Assembly: GCA_947624265.1 (NCBI GenBank)
Contig: CANQJQ010000002.1
Location: forward strand, 1 to 45,468
From: Candidatus Gastranaerophilales bacterium
GTDB lineage: Bacteria; Cyanobacteriota; Vampirovibrionia; Gastranaerophilales; Gastranaerophilaceae
Reading direction: 5' to 3'
Length of the DNA: 45,468 nucleotides
The notes beneath the pieces are model-generated. The model was not told where the DNA came from. It saw only the letters and a list, made by a program, of their open reading frames with translations, and ran no database searches. Each line of letters begins with the position of its first letter. The stretch's first letter is position 1. Below, in pieces: positions 21,976-30,512 of the stretch. The position numbers and the translations under genes were made by a program.

Positions 21976-22575
21976 CTATTTCTTGCCGCTGTCAAAAAAA
22001 TTACTTATAAGCTTAGAAAGCTGCATTAAGCGTTTGCTTACTTCACCTTGTGAAAGATTTAACGCTTTTGCGATTTCTGTTTGTTTATTTCCTTTTACAT
22101 ACCTCAAATAAAAAATATCAAGGAACAATTGCTGCGGAACTTCTTTATGTATTACGCATACCGCATCCGCAATTCTTTGAATGCAGTCTTTTGTAATAAG
22201 AATTTCTTCAACGGTTTCCTTTGGATCAGGGAAATCAAGAATAAAGTCAAAGCCTACGGGCAAAATCTCTTTAGCGGCAGGCACAGAAACAGATGAAGCA
22301 AACTCCGGAACTTTAACTTCTTTTGTTGATACATATCCCTGTTCCGTACGTCTTATTCTTCCCGAATCTTTTAAAACATTCAATATAGATGTATGAACAA
22401 CTTTTGTAACATAACTTTCGATTTTTTGAATATTAGATGTGGAATTAAACACCATATAAGATTTCTGCATGGCTTCCGCGCAAAAATCTTCAAAAAGATC
22501 CTCATTACCACGGAAATTTTTGTTTGCCCTGACTATTTTTTCTATTAAAGATTTTTGTTCATCAAGTAAAAGCAC
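21976..22575 (-). CDS. ECF-like RNA polymerase sigma factor (GTG start)
   Basis: 199 aa; sigma2-like FRGNEDLFEDFCAEAMQKSYMVF...IESYVTKVVHTSILNVLKDSGRIRR and sigma4-like HTH LRYVKGNKQTEIAKALNLSQGEVSKRLMQLSKLI. Confidence 0.75.
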   Translation of the reverse strand: MLLLDEQKSLIEKIVRANKNFRGNEDLFEDFCAEAMQKSYMVFNSTSNIQKIESYVTKVVHTSILNVLKDSGRIRRTEQGYVSTKEVKVPEFASSVSVPAAKEILPVGFDFILDFPDPKETVEEILITKDCIQRIADAVCVIHKEVPQQLFLDIFYLRYVKGNKQTEIAKALNLSQGEVSKRLMQLSKLISNFFDSGKK

Positions 22576-22623
22576 GAACCGTTTTCTCTAATCTCACATA
22601 CCCATACTATATAATAACATAAA

Positions 22624-25134
22624 TTATAATTTTATAACCACTTTTAGGTAATACATATCAGATTTAAGAGTGCTATCGTTGAGAATTTGGCTTTTTTCAC
22701 CCTGAAAACTTTCTTTAATACTTTGTAACACAATATTATCAATTTGCTCAGAACCGCTTGATTCGGAGATAATAACCTTTTGAAGATTACCGTTATTATC
22801 AACCGCAAATTTAGCTGCTACGGAATCATTCGGAGGTGCCTGCATAATACCCATTATATTATTTTTAATATTTTGTTTTAATAAATTATCAAGATTTTGA
22901 AGGTAATTTTTAAATGTAGGATCCGAGAATAATTCTGCCGTGCAGAACCAATTTAAACCTCTTAAGGATATTCCCGATGTCGGTTGATTAAATGCATTTG
23001 CGATAACTTTATTAACATCTCCGTTACTTTGAGGCTGCTGAACCATCGGGGGAGGAACAGGTATTGTACCTTGAGCAGGCATCTGGGTCTCAGTATTAAA
23101 CATGTCCTGCATATTTTGCGGAGCATTTTCATTTTCCTGATTTTCAGCCGTATTATCGGTATTATTTGGGGTTTCCAATCCGTTTTCTTGTTCAATAGGT
23201 TGTTCAAACATATCATTTGTAGTTTTTCCATCGGGCGGAACAACCGTCTCAACAGGAACAGAAGCTGTATTCGATTTATTTTTTATAACTTTAGAGGCAA
23301 AGAAAGCACCCCCGCCCAACAATCCCAATGCAATCAATAAAGATAACAGAATAAATGGTGATTTGTTAGGACGTTTTACATCATCTCCTTCATATGTTTC
23401 ATAAACTTCATCTTCATCATATTCTTCGTTGTCTTCTACTTCTTCACTTTCTTCATTTTCTTGATTTTGTTCATCAACTGAATATTGATTATCTTCCTGT
23501 TCTATAGTATCAGAAATACTTTCATCCCCTACTGTTTGGTCGTTGGATGAAAGCTCCTCACCGTCCTTATCCTGTTCCAACGGAACATTAAAATATTCAT
23601 GATGTTCTTCCTGTGCGGGTTGAATTATATCATCTTCATCTTCTGTTTGAATATTTTCTAATGATGCCGATGTATCAGCTTCTATAAAATCATTATTATC
23701 AGGAATTGTTTCAATTTGTGCATCTTCATTATCAACGGTATCTTGTTGAATATCATTATCTATTTGATTTTCAGATAAATTTTCAACTTCACTATCTTCT
23801 TTGATTGTATTTTCTTCAACAGGCTCAGCTTCTGACAAAACGCTTAAATCTTTTTCTTGATCTACACTTGTAATATATGAATATATAGGTACACCGTTTT
23901 CATCATAATCAACAATAACTTTCTGAACTTCTTGGATTTCAGGCTGTTCATCTTCTAACTCAAGTTCCGATACATCATTTTCGTTTTCATTTAATACTAC
24001 AAAATCAGATTCTTCTTCAAGCCGTTCAACCGAATTTTCACCTATAATTTCCATGTCATTATAGTTGCTGTTATTATCTTCAGAGAGAAGTTCAACCCCG
24101 TTATCAATTTCATCAGTTTTTAAATCTACAATATTATTCTCTTCTTCAATAATTTCAATATCTTCATCGGTATCAACTGTAGAGGAAATCTCATCTTCCG
24201 ATTCTATAATATTCATATCAGGTTCAGTTGTATTTTGATTTTCCGATGTTTTAGGTTGTGAATCTTCTGTTTCTTCTTCATTGAAAAGTTCTTCTAAAAT
24301 ATTATCAACTCCGTCTTGTTGAGAATCTTGTTCTATTGGCGCAGGATTTTCATCCTCACCTATATATATTGTTTCTTCCTTTCCTTCATATTTTTCGTCA
24401 TATGCACTTTGCGCCCCGATAATATCCAAAGTTTTATCATCCAAAACGTCAGGATATTTACTTATATTACAGCTAACCATTTCAAAACCCGTAAAACAGC
24501 AGAATTCGGTTCTGCACTCCGAACATTTAAAGAGATGTTTCAAAACCTCATTTTTTGTAGGTAAATCAAGTCCTCCATCCATTAATGCAAGATAGGAATT
24601 TTGAAACAATTCATAATCTTGTTGAGTATGTTTTTCTTGTTTAATTATTTTTATTTTTGCTAAAAATTCATCATAATTTATCAACGCGGTAAACGGAATC
24701 TTAAAATAATGATAATCAAAAGCTTCTTTTACATCTTTAGATGTATCAACAAAGCCTATCAGTTCGGCATTTTTTAGATTTTTATCTATCTTTACGACAA
24801 CATAAAAATCAGGAACAATTCCGCTTTCATAGTGTATTTTTGGCACTAAAACCGCATCTGTATCATTAACGACTCTAACATCCAAATGCCAATTATTTAC
24901 ATATAAATCAGCTATTTCATATTGTTCATTTAAAATCGGATTTCTAAATAAAGTCATTGATTTTTGAATATTAACCGATTCTTTTTCTATAATATTTGCA
25001 AAAGCAAACAAAGATAATATTGAAGCGTAGGCTCTTTTACGTTGAAATTCTTCAGATAACAGCGCAGAATATATTCTGGCATAACTGTGTGCTTTATCAT
25101 CAATAGTTAAATTTATAGTGTTTACGGCTGACAT
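22624..25134 (-). CDS. Putative transmembrane anti-sigma-like protein: DUF1822-like N-terminus, ZAS-type zinc motif, acidic linker, TM, TonB_C-like C-terminus
   Basis: YLALMDGGLDLPTKNEVLKHLFKCSECRTEF (H-x3-C-x2-C) matches the anti-sigma zinc-finger pattern; Asp/Glu-rich region; TM SPFILLSLLIALGLLGGGAFFASKVI; C-terminal VAAKFAVDNNGNLQKVIISESSGSEQIDNIVLQSIKE resembles TonB_C. Confidence 0.75.
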   Translation of the reverse strand: MSAVNTINLTIDDKAHSYARIYSALLSEEFQRKRAYASILSLFAFANIIEKESVNIQKSMTLFRNPILNEQYEIADLYVNNWHLDVRVVNDTDAVLVPKIHYESGIVPDFYVVVKIDKNLKNAELIGFVDTSKDVKEAFDYHYFKIPFTALINYDEFLAKIKIIKQEKHTQQDYELFQNSYLALMDGGLDLPTKNEVLKHLFKCSECRTEFCCFTGFEMVSCNISKYPDVLDDKTLDIIGAQSAYDEKYEGKEETIYIGEDENPAPIEQDSQQDGVDNILEELFNEEETEDSQPKTSENQNTTEPDMNIIESEDEISSTVDTDEDIEIIEEENNIVDLKTDEIDNGVELLSEDNNSNYNDMEIIGENSVERLEEESDFVVLNENENDVSELELEDEQPEIQEVQKVIVDYDENGVPIYSYITSVDQEKDLSVLSEAEPVEENTIKEDSEVENLSENQIDNDIQQDTVDNEDAQIETIPDNNDFIEADTSASLENIQTEDEDDIIQPAQEEHHEYFNVPLEQDKDGEELSSNDQTVGDESISDTIEQEDNQYSVDEQNQENEESEEVEDNEEYDEDEVYETYEGDDVKRPNKSPFILLSLLIALGLLGGGAFFASKVIKNKSNTASVPVETVVPPDGKTTNDMFEQPIEQENGLETPNNTDNTAENQENENAPQNMQDMFNTETQMPAQGTIPVPPPMVQQPQSNGDVNKVIANAFNQPTSGISLRGLNWFCTAELFSDPTFKNYLQNLDNLLKQNIKNNIMGIMQAPPNDSVAAKFAVDNNGNLQKVIISESSGSEQIDNIVLQSIKESFQGEKSQILNDSTLKSDMYYLKVVIKL

Positions 25135-25216
25135 ATTTATTCTCTCTCCCGATTTGTTTTCTTCTCTATTAATATAGATAGCAGAAGATTTATTTTTATT
25201 CCAAATAAAGTTTTTC

Positions 25217-25245
25217 TTTTATAAATATAAAAACAATGCTATAAT
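25217..25245 (+). promoter_or_regulatory. Putative extended -10 promoter of the small ORF at 25380
   Basis: TG-c-TATAAT at 25237-25245 in the divergent intergenic region; -35 weak. Confidence 0.4.
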
Positions 25246-25274
25246 AAATTTGGTCTCGGTTATTATAAATAATG

Positions 25275-25307
25275 AACTTTGCAAATTATGTAACAATTTG
25301 TAAAGTT
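25275..25307 (+). promoter_or_regulatory. Stem-loop in the 5' leader of the 25380 gene
   Basis: AACTTTGCAAATT-atgtaac-AATTTGTAAAGTT: 13-bp arms with a single G:T pairing, 7-nt loop. Confidence 0.4.
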
Positions 25308-25379
25308 TTATTATCCGCAAATCAATTTTCATGCTTCATATGTTTTGTAAAAATGAAAATAAAATTAAAGGAGGTAATT

Positions 25380-25805
25380 ATGAATATTAGTCCAATCAGT
25401 TTTGCAGGTACAACAAATTTCCAAGATATAATTTCAAGACCGCAGGCATATACAGCAACAAAACCTGCAGCATCAACAAGTATTAAAGAAGAAGGTAAAA
25501 GCCATAAAGGCTTAAAAGTTGCAGCCGGGATTATAGCGGTAGCCGGATTAGTTGCAGGCGCTTTAGTTCTTGGCGTAAACAAAGGAACATTTACAAAGGA
25601 AACAAGCAATAAAATTCTTAAGAAAATAAATCCTTATCTTCAAAATGCAGGTACAGGCATTAAAACTGCTTATGCGGCAGTAAAAACAAGAGCTCAAAAA
25701 ATTTGTACAACCGTTTCGGAAAAATTTTCAAAAATAGGGCATAAAGCGGGCGAAGCAGCTGGAGAAGCCGCTGCAGAAGCTGCTGAAACAATTGCACAAG
25801 GTTAA
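25380..25805 (+). CDS. Small single-TM protein of unknown family, N-terminus MNISPISFAG
   Basis: Strong SD AAAGGAGGTAATT directly before ATG 25380 (internal to the longer reported ORF); TM KVAAGIIAVAGLVAGALVLGVNKG; Ala/Glu-rich tail. Confidence 0.8.
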   Translation: MNISPISFAGTTNFQDIISRPQAYTATKPAASTSIKEEGKSHKGLKVAAGIIAVAGLVAGALVLGVNKGTFTKETSNKILKKINPYLQNAGTGIKTAYAAVKTRAQKICTTVSEKFSKIGHKAGEAAGEAAAEAAETIAQG

Positions 25806-25846
25806 TTATAAATAGTTTTTATAAATAATACATAATTATCTCTAAA

Positions 25847-25880
25847 CAAAAAGAACTCTATTAAGAGTTCTTTTTGTATT
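25847..25880 (+). terminator. Rho-independent terminator
   Basis: CAAAAAGAACTC-tattaa-GAGTTCTTTTTG, 12-bp perfect arms plus T-run. Confidence 0.85.
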
Positions 25881-26042
25881 TTGTAACATTAATATTTAAG
25901 AACTTGAATATTATTTATATTTCATACTAAAATAAAACATGTAACAAATATTTAACAATTAAATATTAAATGACAAAAAATTTTTTTTACGTACATTATG
26001 AATAATTGAAGTATATTAAAAATAAAAAATAGGAGTAATATA

Positions 26043-26453
26043 ATGATAAGTCCAGTACAACCAACAAAACCATACAGTCCTGTAAAAAAAGCAGCAAAAG
26101 TAGCAGCAGGTGTTGTAGTTACAACAGGTTTAGTTGCAGCAGGTTTAGCTCTCGGAGCTAAAAAAGGTGTTTTTAATCCCGGAAACAACAAATATTTAAA
26201 TTATGCAAAAAAATATATGAAACAAGCAGGTGACTTTATCAATACAAATGCAGGTAAAGTCGCAGAAAAAGTTAAATCTTATAAAATTAATGACAGAATT
26301 GTTAACTCAAAAGCATATAAGACTGTTAAAGCAGGTTTAACTTCCGTAGGTAAAAAAATTCAAGAGTTTGATTTACAAGGTAAACTTATAAATGTAAAAG
26401 ATGGTGTAAGTAACTTTTTTGAACGCCACTTTCATCCGGAAAAATTTAATTAA
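26043..26453 (+). CDS. Small single-TM protein, paralogous to the 25380 product
   Basis: SD TAGGAG upstream; KKAAKVAAGVVVTTGLVAAGLALGAKKGVF parallels KGLKVAAGIIAVAGLVAGALVLGVNKGTF of the 25380 product. Confidence 0.8.
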   Translation: MISPVQPTKPYSPVKKAAKVAAGVVVTTGLVAAGLALGAKKGVFNPGNNKYLNYAKKYMKQAGDFINTNAGKVAEKVKSYKINDRIVNSKAYKTVKAGLTSVGKKIQEFDLQGKLINVKDGVSNFFERHFHPEKFN

Positions 26454-26465
26454 TCATTATTAAAT

Positions 26466-26500
26466 AAGAAAAGAGGAAACGTTATGTTTCCTCTTTTCTT
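26466..26500. terminator. Bidirectional terminator between 26043 gene and pheA
   Basis: AAGAAAAGAGGAAAC-gttat-GTTTCCTCTTTTCTT, 15-bp perfect arms. Confidence 0.85.
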
Positions 26501-27353
26501 AATTTAATATAATAAAAGAACCCAATATTTTTATAAAATTAACATATTTTTGCAACTCTTTTACAGCTTCCATGACTTTTATATCAGATTCAAGACAATC
26601 AAGCTCCATAAAAAATAAATACTCCCCGAGCCGCTTTTTTGATGGTCGTGAATCAATATATGTAAGGTTAATATTGTGTTGAGCAAATACCTTTAATACT
26701 TCACAAAGAGCTCCCGGTTTATTTTTTGTAGACAATATAACCGCGGTTTTACCTGTTTTTTTATTATTAAAAGCTAATCTTGAGAGTACATAAAATCTTG
26801 TCTTATTATCTTTTTCATCATTAATATCATCTTCAAGAATATTTAAATTAAAAATCTTAGCACATGCTTCATTTGCAATAGCAGCAATTTTATCATTATT
26901 TTCCTCTGATATTTTTTTGGCAGCATAACTCGTTGAAGAAACTTCCTGAAGTAGTGCATCTTTATAATTTTTATGCAAATATTTTCCGCATTGTGATAAA
27001 GCTTGAGGATGAGATATAATTTTAGTAATTTTTGTTTTATCCTTGCCTGTAGAAAGCAGCAAATGTTTAATCGGTATAGTTAATTCCGCTTGAATTTTAA
27101 TTGTATCATCTTTTAATTTTAATATATTATCTATTGTTTCTCTGACAATACCTTCAATAGAATTTTCAATCGGGAGAATAGCTAAAGCTTCTTTATCCTT
27201 TTCTATTATATCTATAACGGATTTAATTGTTTTTTGAGGAATAAAATTTTCAAATTCCGAAATCTTAAAATCAATAAATTTTAATAAAGCATTATGAGAA
27301 TTCGACCCGTCAGGACCAAGATAGTATATATTTTTGATTTTACTTTTTAACAT
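26499..27353 (-). CDS. pheA: Prephenate dehydratase with C-terminal ACT domain
   Basis: IYYLGPDGSNSHNALLKF, LPIENSIEGIVRETIDNIL, STSYAAKKI, ACT-like KPGALCEVLKVFAQHNINLTYIDSRPSK. Confidence 0.92.
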   Translation of the reverse strand: MLKSKIKNIYYLGPDGSNSHNALLKFIDFKISEFENFIPQKTIKSVIDIIEKDKEALAILPIENSIEGIVRETIDNILKLKDDTIKIQAELTIPIKHLLLSTGKDKTKITKIISHPQALSQCGKYLHKNYKDALLQEVSSTSYAAKKISEENNDKIAAIANEACAKIFNLNILEDDINDEKDNKTRFYVLSRLAFNNKKTGKTAVILSTKNKPGALCEVLKVFAQHNINLTYIDSRPSKKRLGEYLFFMELDCLESDIKVMEAVKELQKYVNFIKILGSFIILN

Positions 27354-27416
27354 TTGCTAAACCTTTAATTCTTATATAAAATAATTTTACATAAAAAATA
27401 CTAAAAAGGATTAAAG

Positions 27417-28793
27417 ATGGCGGAAATAAAGTTTGGTACGGACGGCTGGCGGGCAATTGAAGGCAAAGATTTTACCAAAGAAAATGTTAACAAAGTAATT
27501 AATGCAATAAGCATATACATACACGAAGCAGCAAAATTTGGTAAACCTGTGATTATAGGCTATGACCCAAGAAATAAAGCGGATGAATACGCTTTTTATA
27601 TAGCAGAAGAACTTAAAGAAAACGGTTTCCAAATAGAAATAAGCAATAAAATAGTTGCAACTCCAGTTTTAGCGTATAATGCCCTAAAAAAAGATGCTTA
27701 TGCCATAATGATTACAGCCTCGCATAACCCACCCAAGTATCTGGGTATAAAGTTTATACCGCCTTACGGAGGCCCTGCCGAAGATTGTATGGTACAAGCC
27801 ATAACAAATAATCTTAATAATGAATTTACAAAAAAAGGTAAAGGCTTTATAAAAAAAGTTTCTTTTGAAGATGATTATGTAAAACATCTTGAAGCAATAA
27901 TTAATTTTAAAAAGATAAAAGAAGCAAAAATTAAAATTAACTATGACGGGCACCATGGGGCTGCAGGGAATTTATTTAAAAGGATATTGGATGAAAATAA
28001 TATAGAAAATAATTCAACTAATCTTGAGCGGGATATAACTTTTGGCTCAAGCATGCCTGACCCAAAAGAAAAATATTTACCCGAGCTTAAAGCCCAATGC
28101 AAAGCAACAGGATTAATCGGTTTTAGCAACGACGGCGACGGCGACAGATTTGGAGTCTTTGATGAAGAAGGAGTATTTATAAGTCCTAATGATATTATTG
28201 CCATGTTATTAATTCATTTATGCAAAAATAAAGGCTATAAAGGCAAACTGGCTAAAACGGTAGGAGCAAGCTCAATGCTGGATGAGGTCGCAAAAAAATT
28301 GAATATCAAACTCATTGAAACCCCTGTTGGTTTTAAACATCTTGGCAGTATTATGAGAAAAGACGACATTATCATAGCCGGCGAAGAATCGGGAGGTTTA
28401 AGCATTAAAGGACATATCCCCGAAAAAGACGGTATTTTGGCTAACCTTTTAATTATGGAAATGCTTGCTTATGAAGGGAAAAAGCTCAGAGAATTGCATC
28501 AAATGTTTTTGTCTCAATTTAACAGAAAATTTCTTAACAACAGAATTGATATAAAACTTGAGTCAAAGGAAAAACAAGAGCAAATAATAAATAAATTTAA
28601 AACTTTTGATTGTATTGGCGATTATAAAATAGTAAAAACAAATACACTTGACGGATTAAAGTTATATTTAGAGGATAACAGCTGGCTTCTTATAAGAAAA
28701 AGCGGTACGGAACCGCTTTTAAGGATATATTTTGAATCTGACAAGGAAGAAAAAATGTCTTACTTTGAAGAATTAATTAAACAATTGTGTTGA
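27417..28793 (+). CDS. Alpha-D-phosphohexomutase family (phosphoglucomutase/phosphomannomutase)
   Basis: KFGTDGWRAI, AIMITASHNPPKYLGIKF, SNDGDGDRFGVFDEEG, AGEESGGLSIKGHIPEKDGI, IRKSGTEPLLRIY. Confidence 0.93.
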   Translation: MAEIKFGTDGWRAIEGKDFTKENVNKVINAISIYIHEAAKFGKPVIIGYDPRNKADEYAFYIAEELKENGFQIEISNKIVATPVLAYNALKKDAYAIMITASHNPPKYLGIKFIPPYGGPAEDCMVQAITNNLNNEFTKKGKGFIKKVSFEDDYVKHLEAIINFKKIKEAKIKINYDGHHGAAGNLFKRILDENNIENNSTNLERDITFGSSMPDPKEKYLPELKAQCKATGLIGFSNDGDGDRFGVFDEEGVFISPNDIIAMLLIHLCKNKGYKGKLAKTVGASSMLDEVAKKLNIKLIETPVGFKHLGSIMRKDDIIIAGEESGGLSIKGHIPEKDGILANLLIMEMLAYEGKKLRELHQMFLSQFNRKFLNNRIDIKLESKEKQEQIINKFKTFDCIGDYKIVKTNTLDGLKLYLEDNSWLLIRKSGTEPLLRIYFESDKEEKMSYFEELIKQLC

Positions 28794-29028
28794 ATATAAA
28801 CAAGTCCTTATAATTTACATCGGGATTAAGCTTACCGAAAAACAGATTTTCATTAACCTGTTTATTAAAATAATTATTAATATTATTAATATATTCTGCG
28901 TCAAAGTGCTGTTTTGATTCCAAATCATTAATAGAACAAGCAAACCCCGTATGGCAGTCCGCTAATGCCGATGCCGAACCTGCCAGGAAAATAAACATTA
29001 TACCTGTTAATTTAAAAAACTTTTTCAT
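28777..29028 (-). CDS. Small secreted protein of unknown function
   Basis: 83 aa with signal peptide MKKFFKLTGIMFIFLAGSASALA and two Cys in DCHTGFACS; SD AGGAG upstream. Confidence 0.65.
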   Translation of the reverse strand: MKKFFKLTGIMFIFLAGSASALADCHTGFACSINDLESKQHFDAEYINNINNYFNKQVNENLFFGKLNPDVNYKDLFIFNTIV

Positions 29029-29225
29029 ACTTAAACTCCTTTATAGAATTGAAATATCCACCCTTCTATATTGTGATGGATAATGTAAAGTTTTTCATTG
29101 CGCTTTATAATGAAATATTTGATTAGAAAATAGTTTAAGGTAAAATAGCCATATAGTATTAACCAATTGATTAAACTTTCTTTACCAAATAACAAAAATA
29201 TTTATCTTGGAGCCTTTAACGCAAT

Positions 29226-30092
29226 ATGAATGTTCTTATAGAAAAAGAATTAAATAAAACCGAGAAAATATTAAAACCTGACTTCACAACAAAAGCAGGC
29301 AGAGAGGTTTTTGCCCTGTATTTATATTCTAAGTTTAATCAAATACTTAATTATGATAAACAACACCAAACCCCTATATTTAAAAGTATTAACCCTAAAT
29401 TCATTCATAAGTTTATAAACAGAATAATAAACAATCCCGAAAAGCATTTTTTAATAGGTATATCAGGAGAGTCCGCAAGCGGAAAAACTACAATTTGTAA
29501 TACAATCAAACAAATAACGGAAAAGCTTAATATGCCGATTGAAATTTTAAGCGCAGATAATTATTTTAAAGACATATCTTCGCTTATAAAGGAAAAAGGC
29601 TCTTTTGATAAACTTCTTGAAGCGGGATATGACGTTGATTCTCCCAATAATTTTAATATGGAGCAGTTGTTTATAGATTTAGAAATGCTGTCAAGAGGCA
29701 CCGATGTTAAAATTCCTCAGTACCTTGTTAACGGTACCGGTGTTGTAATTCCGCATGCAATAGATAAACAAGCAAAAAAAATTATTGTGGTGGAAGGTAT
29801 GGCAACAATGTACGGAGCAGTTGCTGATTTATTTGACGTTAAAATTTATGTTGATATAGACCCTGCCATACAAGAAAAATGGTTTTTATATAGAGCGCAA
29901 ACCTCGAGAAACCAAAATGAAGAAAACGCAAAAAAACAACTTGCATACGTAAGAGAAGCTTCAAAAAAATATATTCTTCCCAAAAAAGATAACTCCGATA
30001 TTATTATAAACGGAGCATCTTCACTAGATTACTTTATTCAAATAATTGAATTTATTTATAAAATTACAAATAATTTTTCAAATCCTCAATAA
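29226..30092 (+). CDS. Uridine kinase/phosphoribulokinase-like P-loop kinase
   Basis: LIGISGESASGKTTICNTI, LSADNYFKD, PQYLVNGTG, IIVVEGMATMYG. Confidence 0.8.
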   Translation: MNVLIEKELNKTEKILKPDFTTKAGREVFALYLYSKFNQILNYDKQHQTPIFKSINPKFIHKFINRIINNPEKHFLIGISGESASGKTTICNTIKQITEKLNMPIEILSADNYFKDISSLIKEKGSFDKLLEAGYDVDSPNNFNMEQLFIDLEMLSRGTDVKIPQYLVNGTGVVIPHAIDKQAKKIIVVEGMATMYGAVADLFDVKIYVDIDPAIQEKWFLYRAQTSRNQNEENAKKQLAYVREASKKYILPKKDNSDIIINGASSLDYFIQIIEFIYKITNNFSNPQ

Positions 30093-30120
30093 AAAAAACG
30101 CATAATATATGCGTTTTTTT
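30092..30120. terminator. Rho-independent terminator
   Basis: AAAAAAACGCAT-aatat-ATGCGTTTTTTT, 12-bp perfect arms, A/T runs on both sides. Confidence 0.85.
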
Positions 30121-30139
30121 ATTATTTTTTATAATATAT

Positions 30140-30442
30140 TTATTTTACAACTTTAGACATTTTTCTGTCATTAATTTTATCCGCAAGAGAACATGTAGAA
30201 AATGCAACTCCGGCGCCTATAGCTGATATAGCAGAAAGTGCCATCATATATTTTTTAAGATATTTAGAAAATCCTCCGCATTTATTTACAACTTTATTCA
30301 TTGTCTCAGGACTTGTAGTCCAAGATAATGCGGTTGATGCACCTAAAACACCCGCAACATTAGCTGCGCTGTATCCAGCAATTTGTGCTTTTTGCTTATT
30401 TAATTTTGATCTTGATTGTATATTTATCGGTTGAACTCGCAT
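30140..30442 (-). CDS. Small membrane-associated protein of unknown family
   Basis: 100 aa; MRVQPINIQSRSKLNKQKAQ then hydrophobic segments AGYSAANVAGVLGASTALSW and MMALSAISAIGAGVAFSTC. Confidence 0.65.
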   Translation of the reverse strand: MRVQPINIQSRSKLNKQKAQIAGYSAANVAGVLGASTALSWTTSPETMNKVVNKCGGFSKYLKKYMMALSAISAIGAGVAFSTCSLADKINDRKMSKVVK

Positions 30443-30512
30443 ATTTTTTCCTTAATCTATACCAATTGTAACAATCATAAATCCATTTTTTGCCATGAGC
30501 TGATTATTTTCT

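Noticed and set aside
22962-23340. Overlapping antisense/alternate-frame ORFs within the TonB_C-like protein
   Set aside because: Alternate frames of a repetitive acidic-linker gene; composition artefacts.
23334-24450. Repeat-like GAT/TTC-rich tract considered as a DNA repeat array
   Set aside because: It is the coding sequence of an Asp/Glu-rich linker with no exact periodic unit.
25272-25379. N-terminal 36 codons of the reported ORF 25272-25805
   Set aside because: Lies over a stem-loop leader, lacks an RBS, and a perfect SD precedes the internal ATG at 25380.
25945-25985. AATATTTA-acaat-TAAATATT inverted repeat
   Set aside because: Pure A/T arms in an AT-rich spacer; expected by chance.
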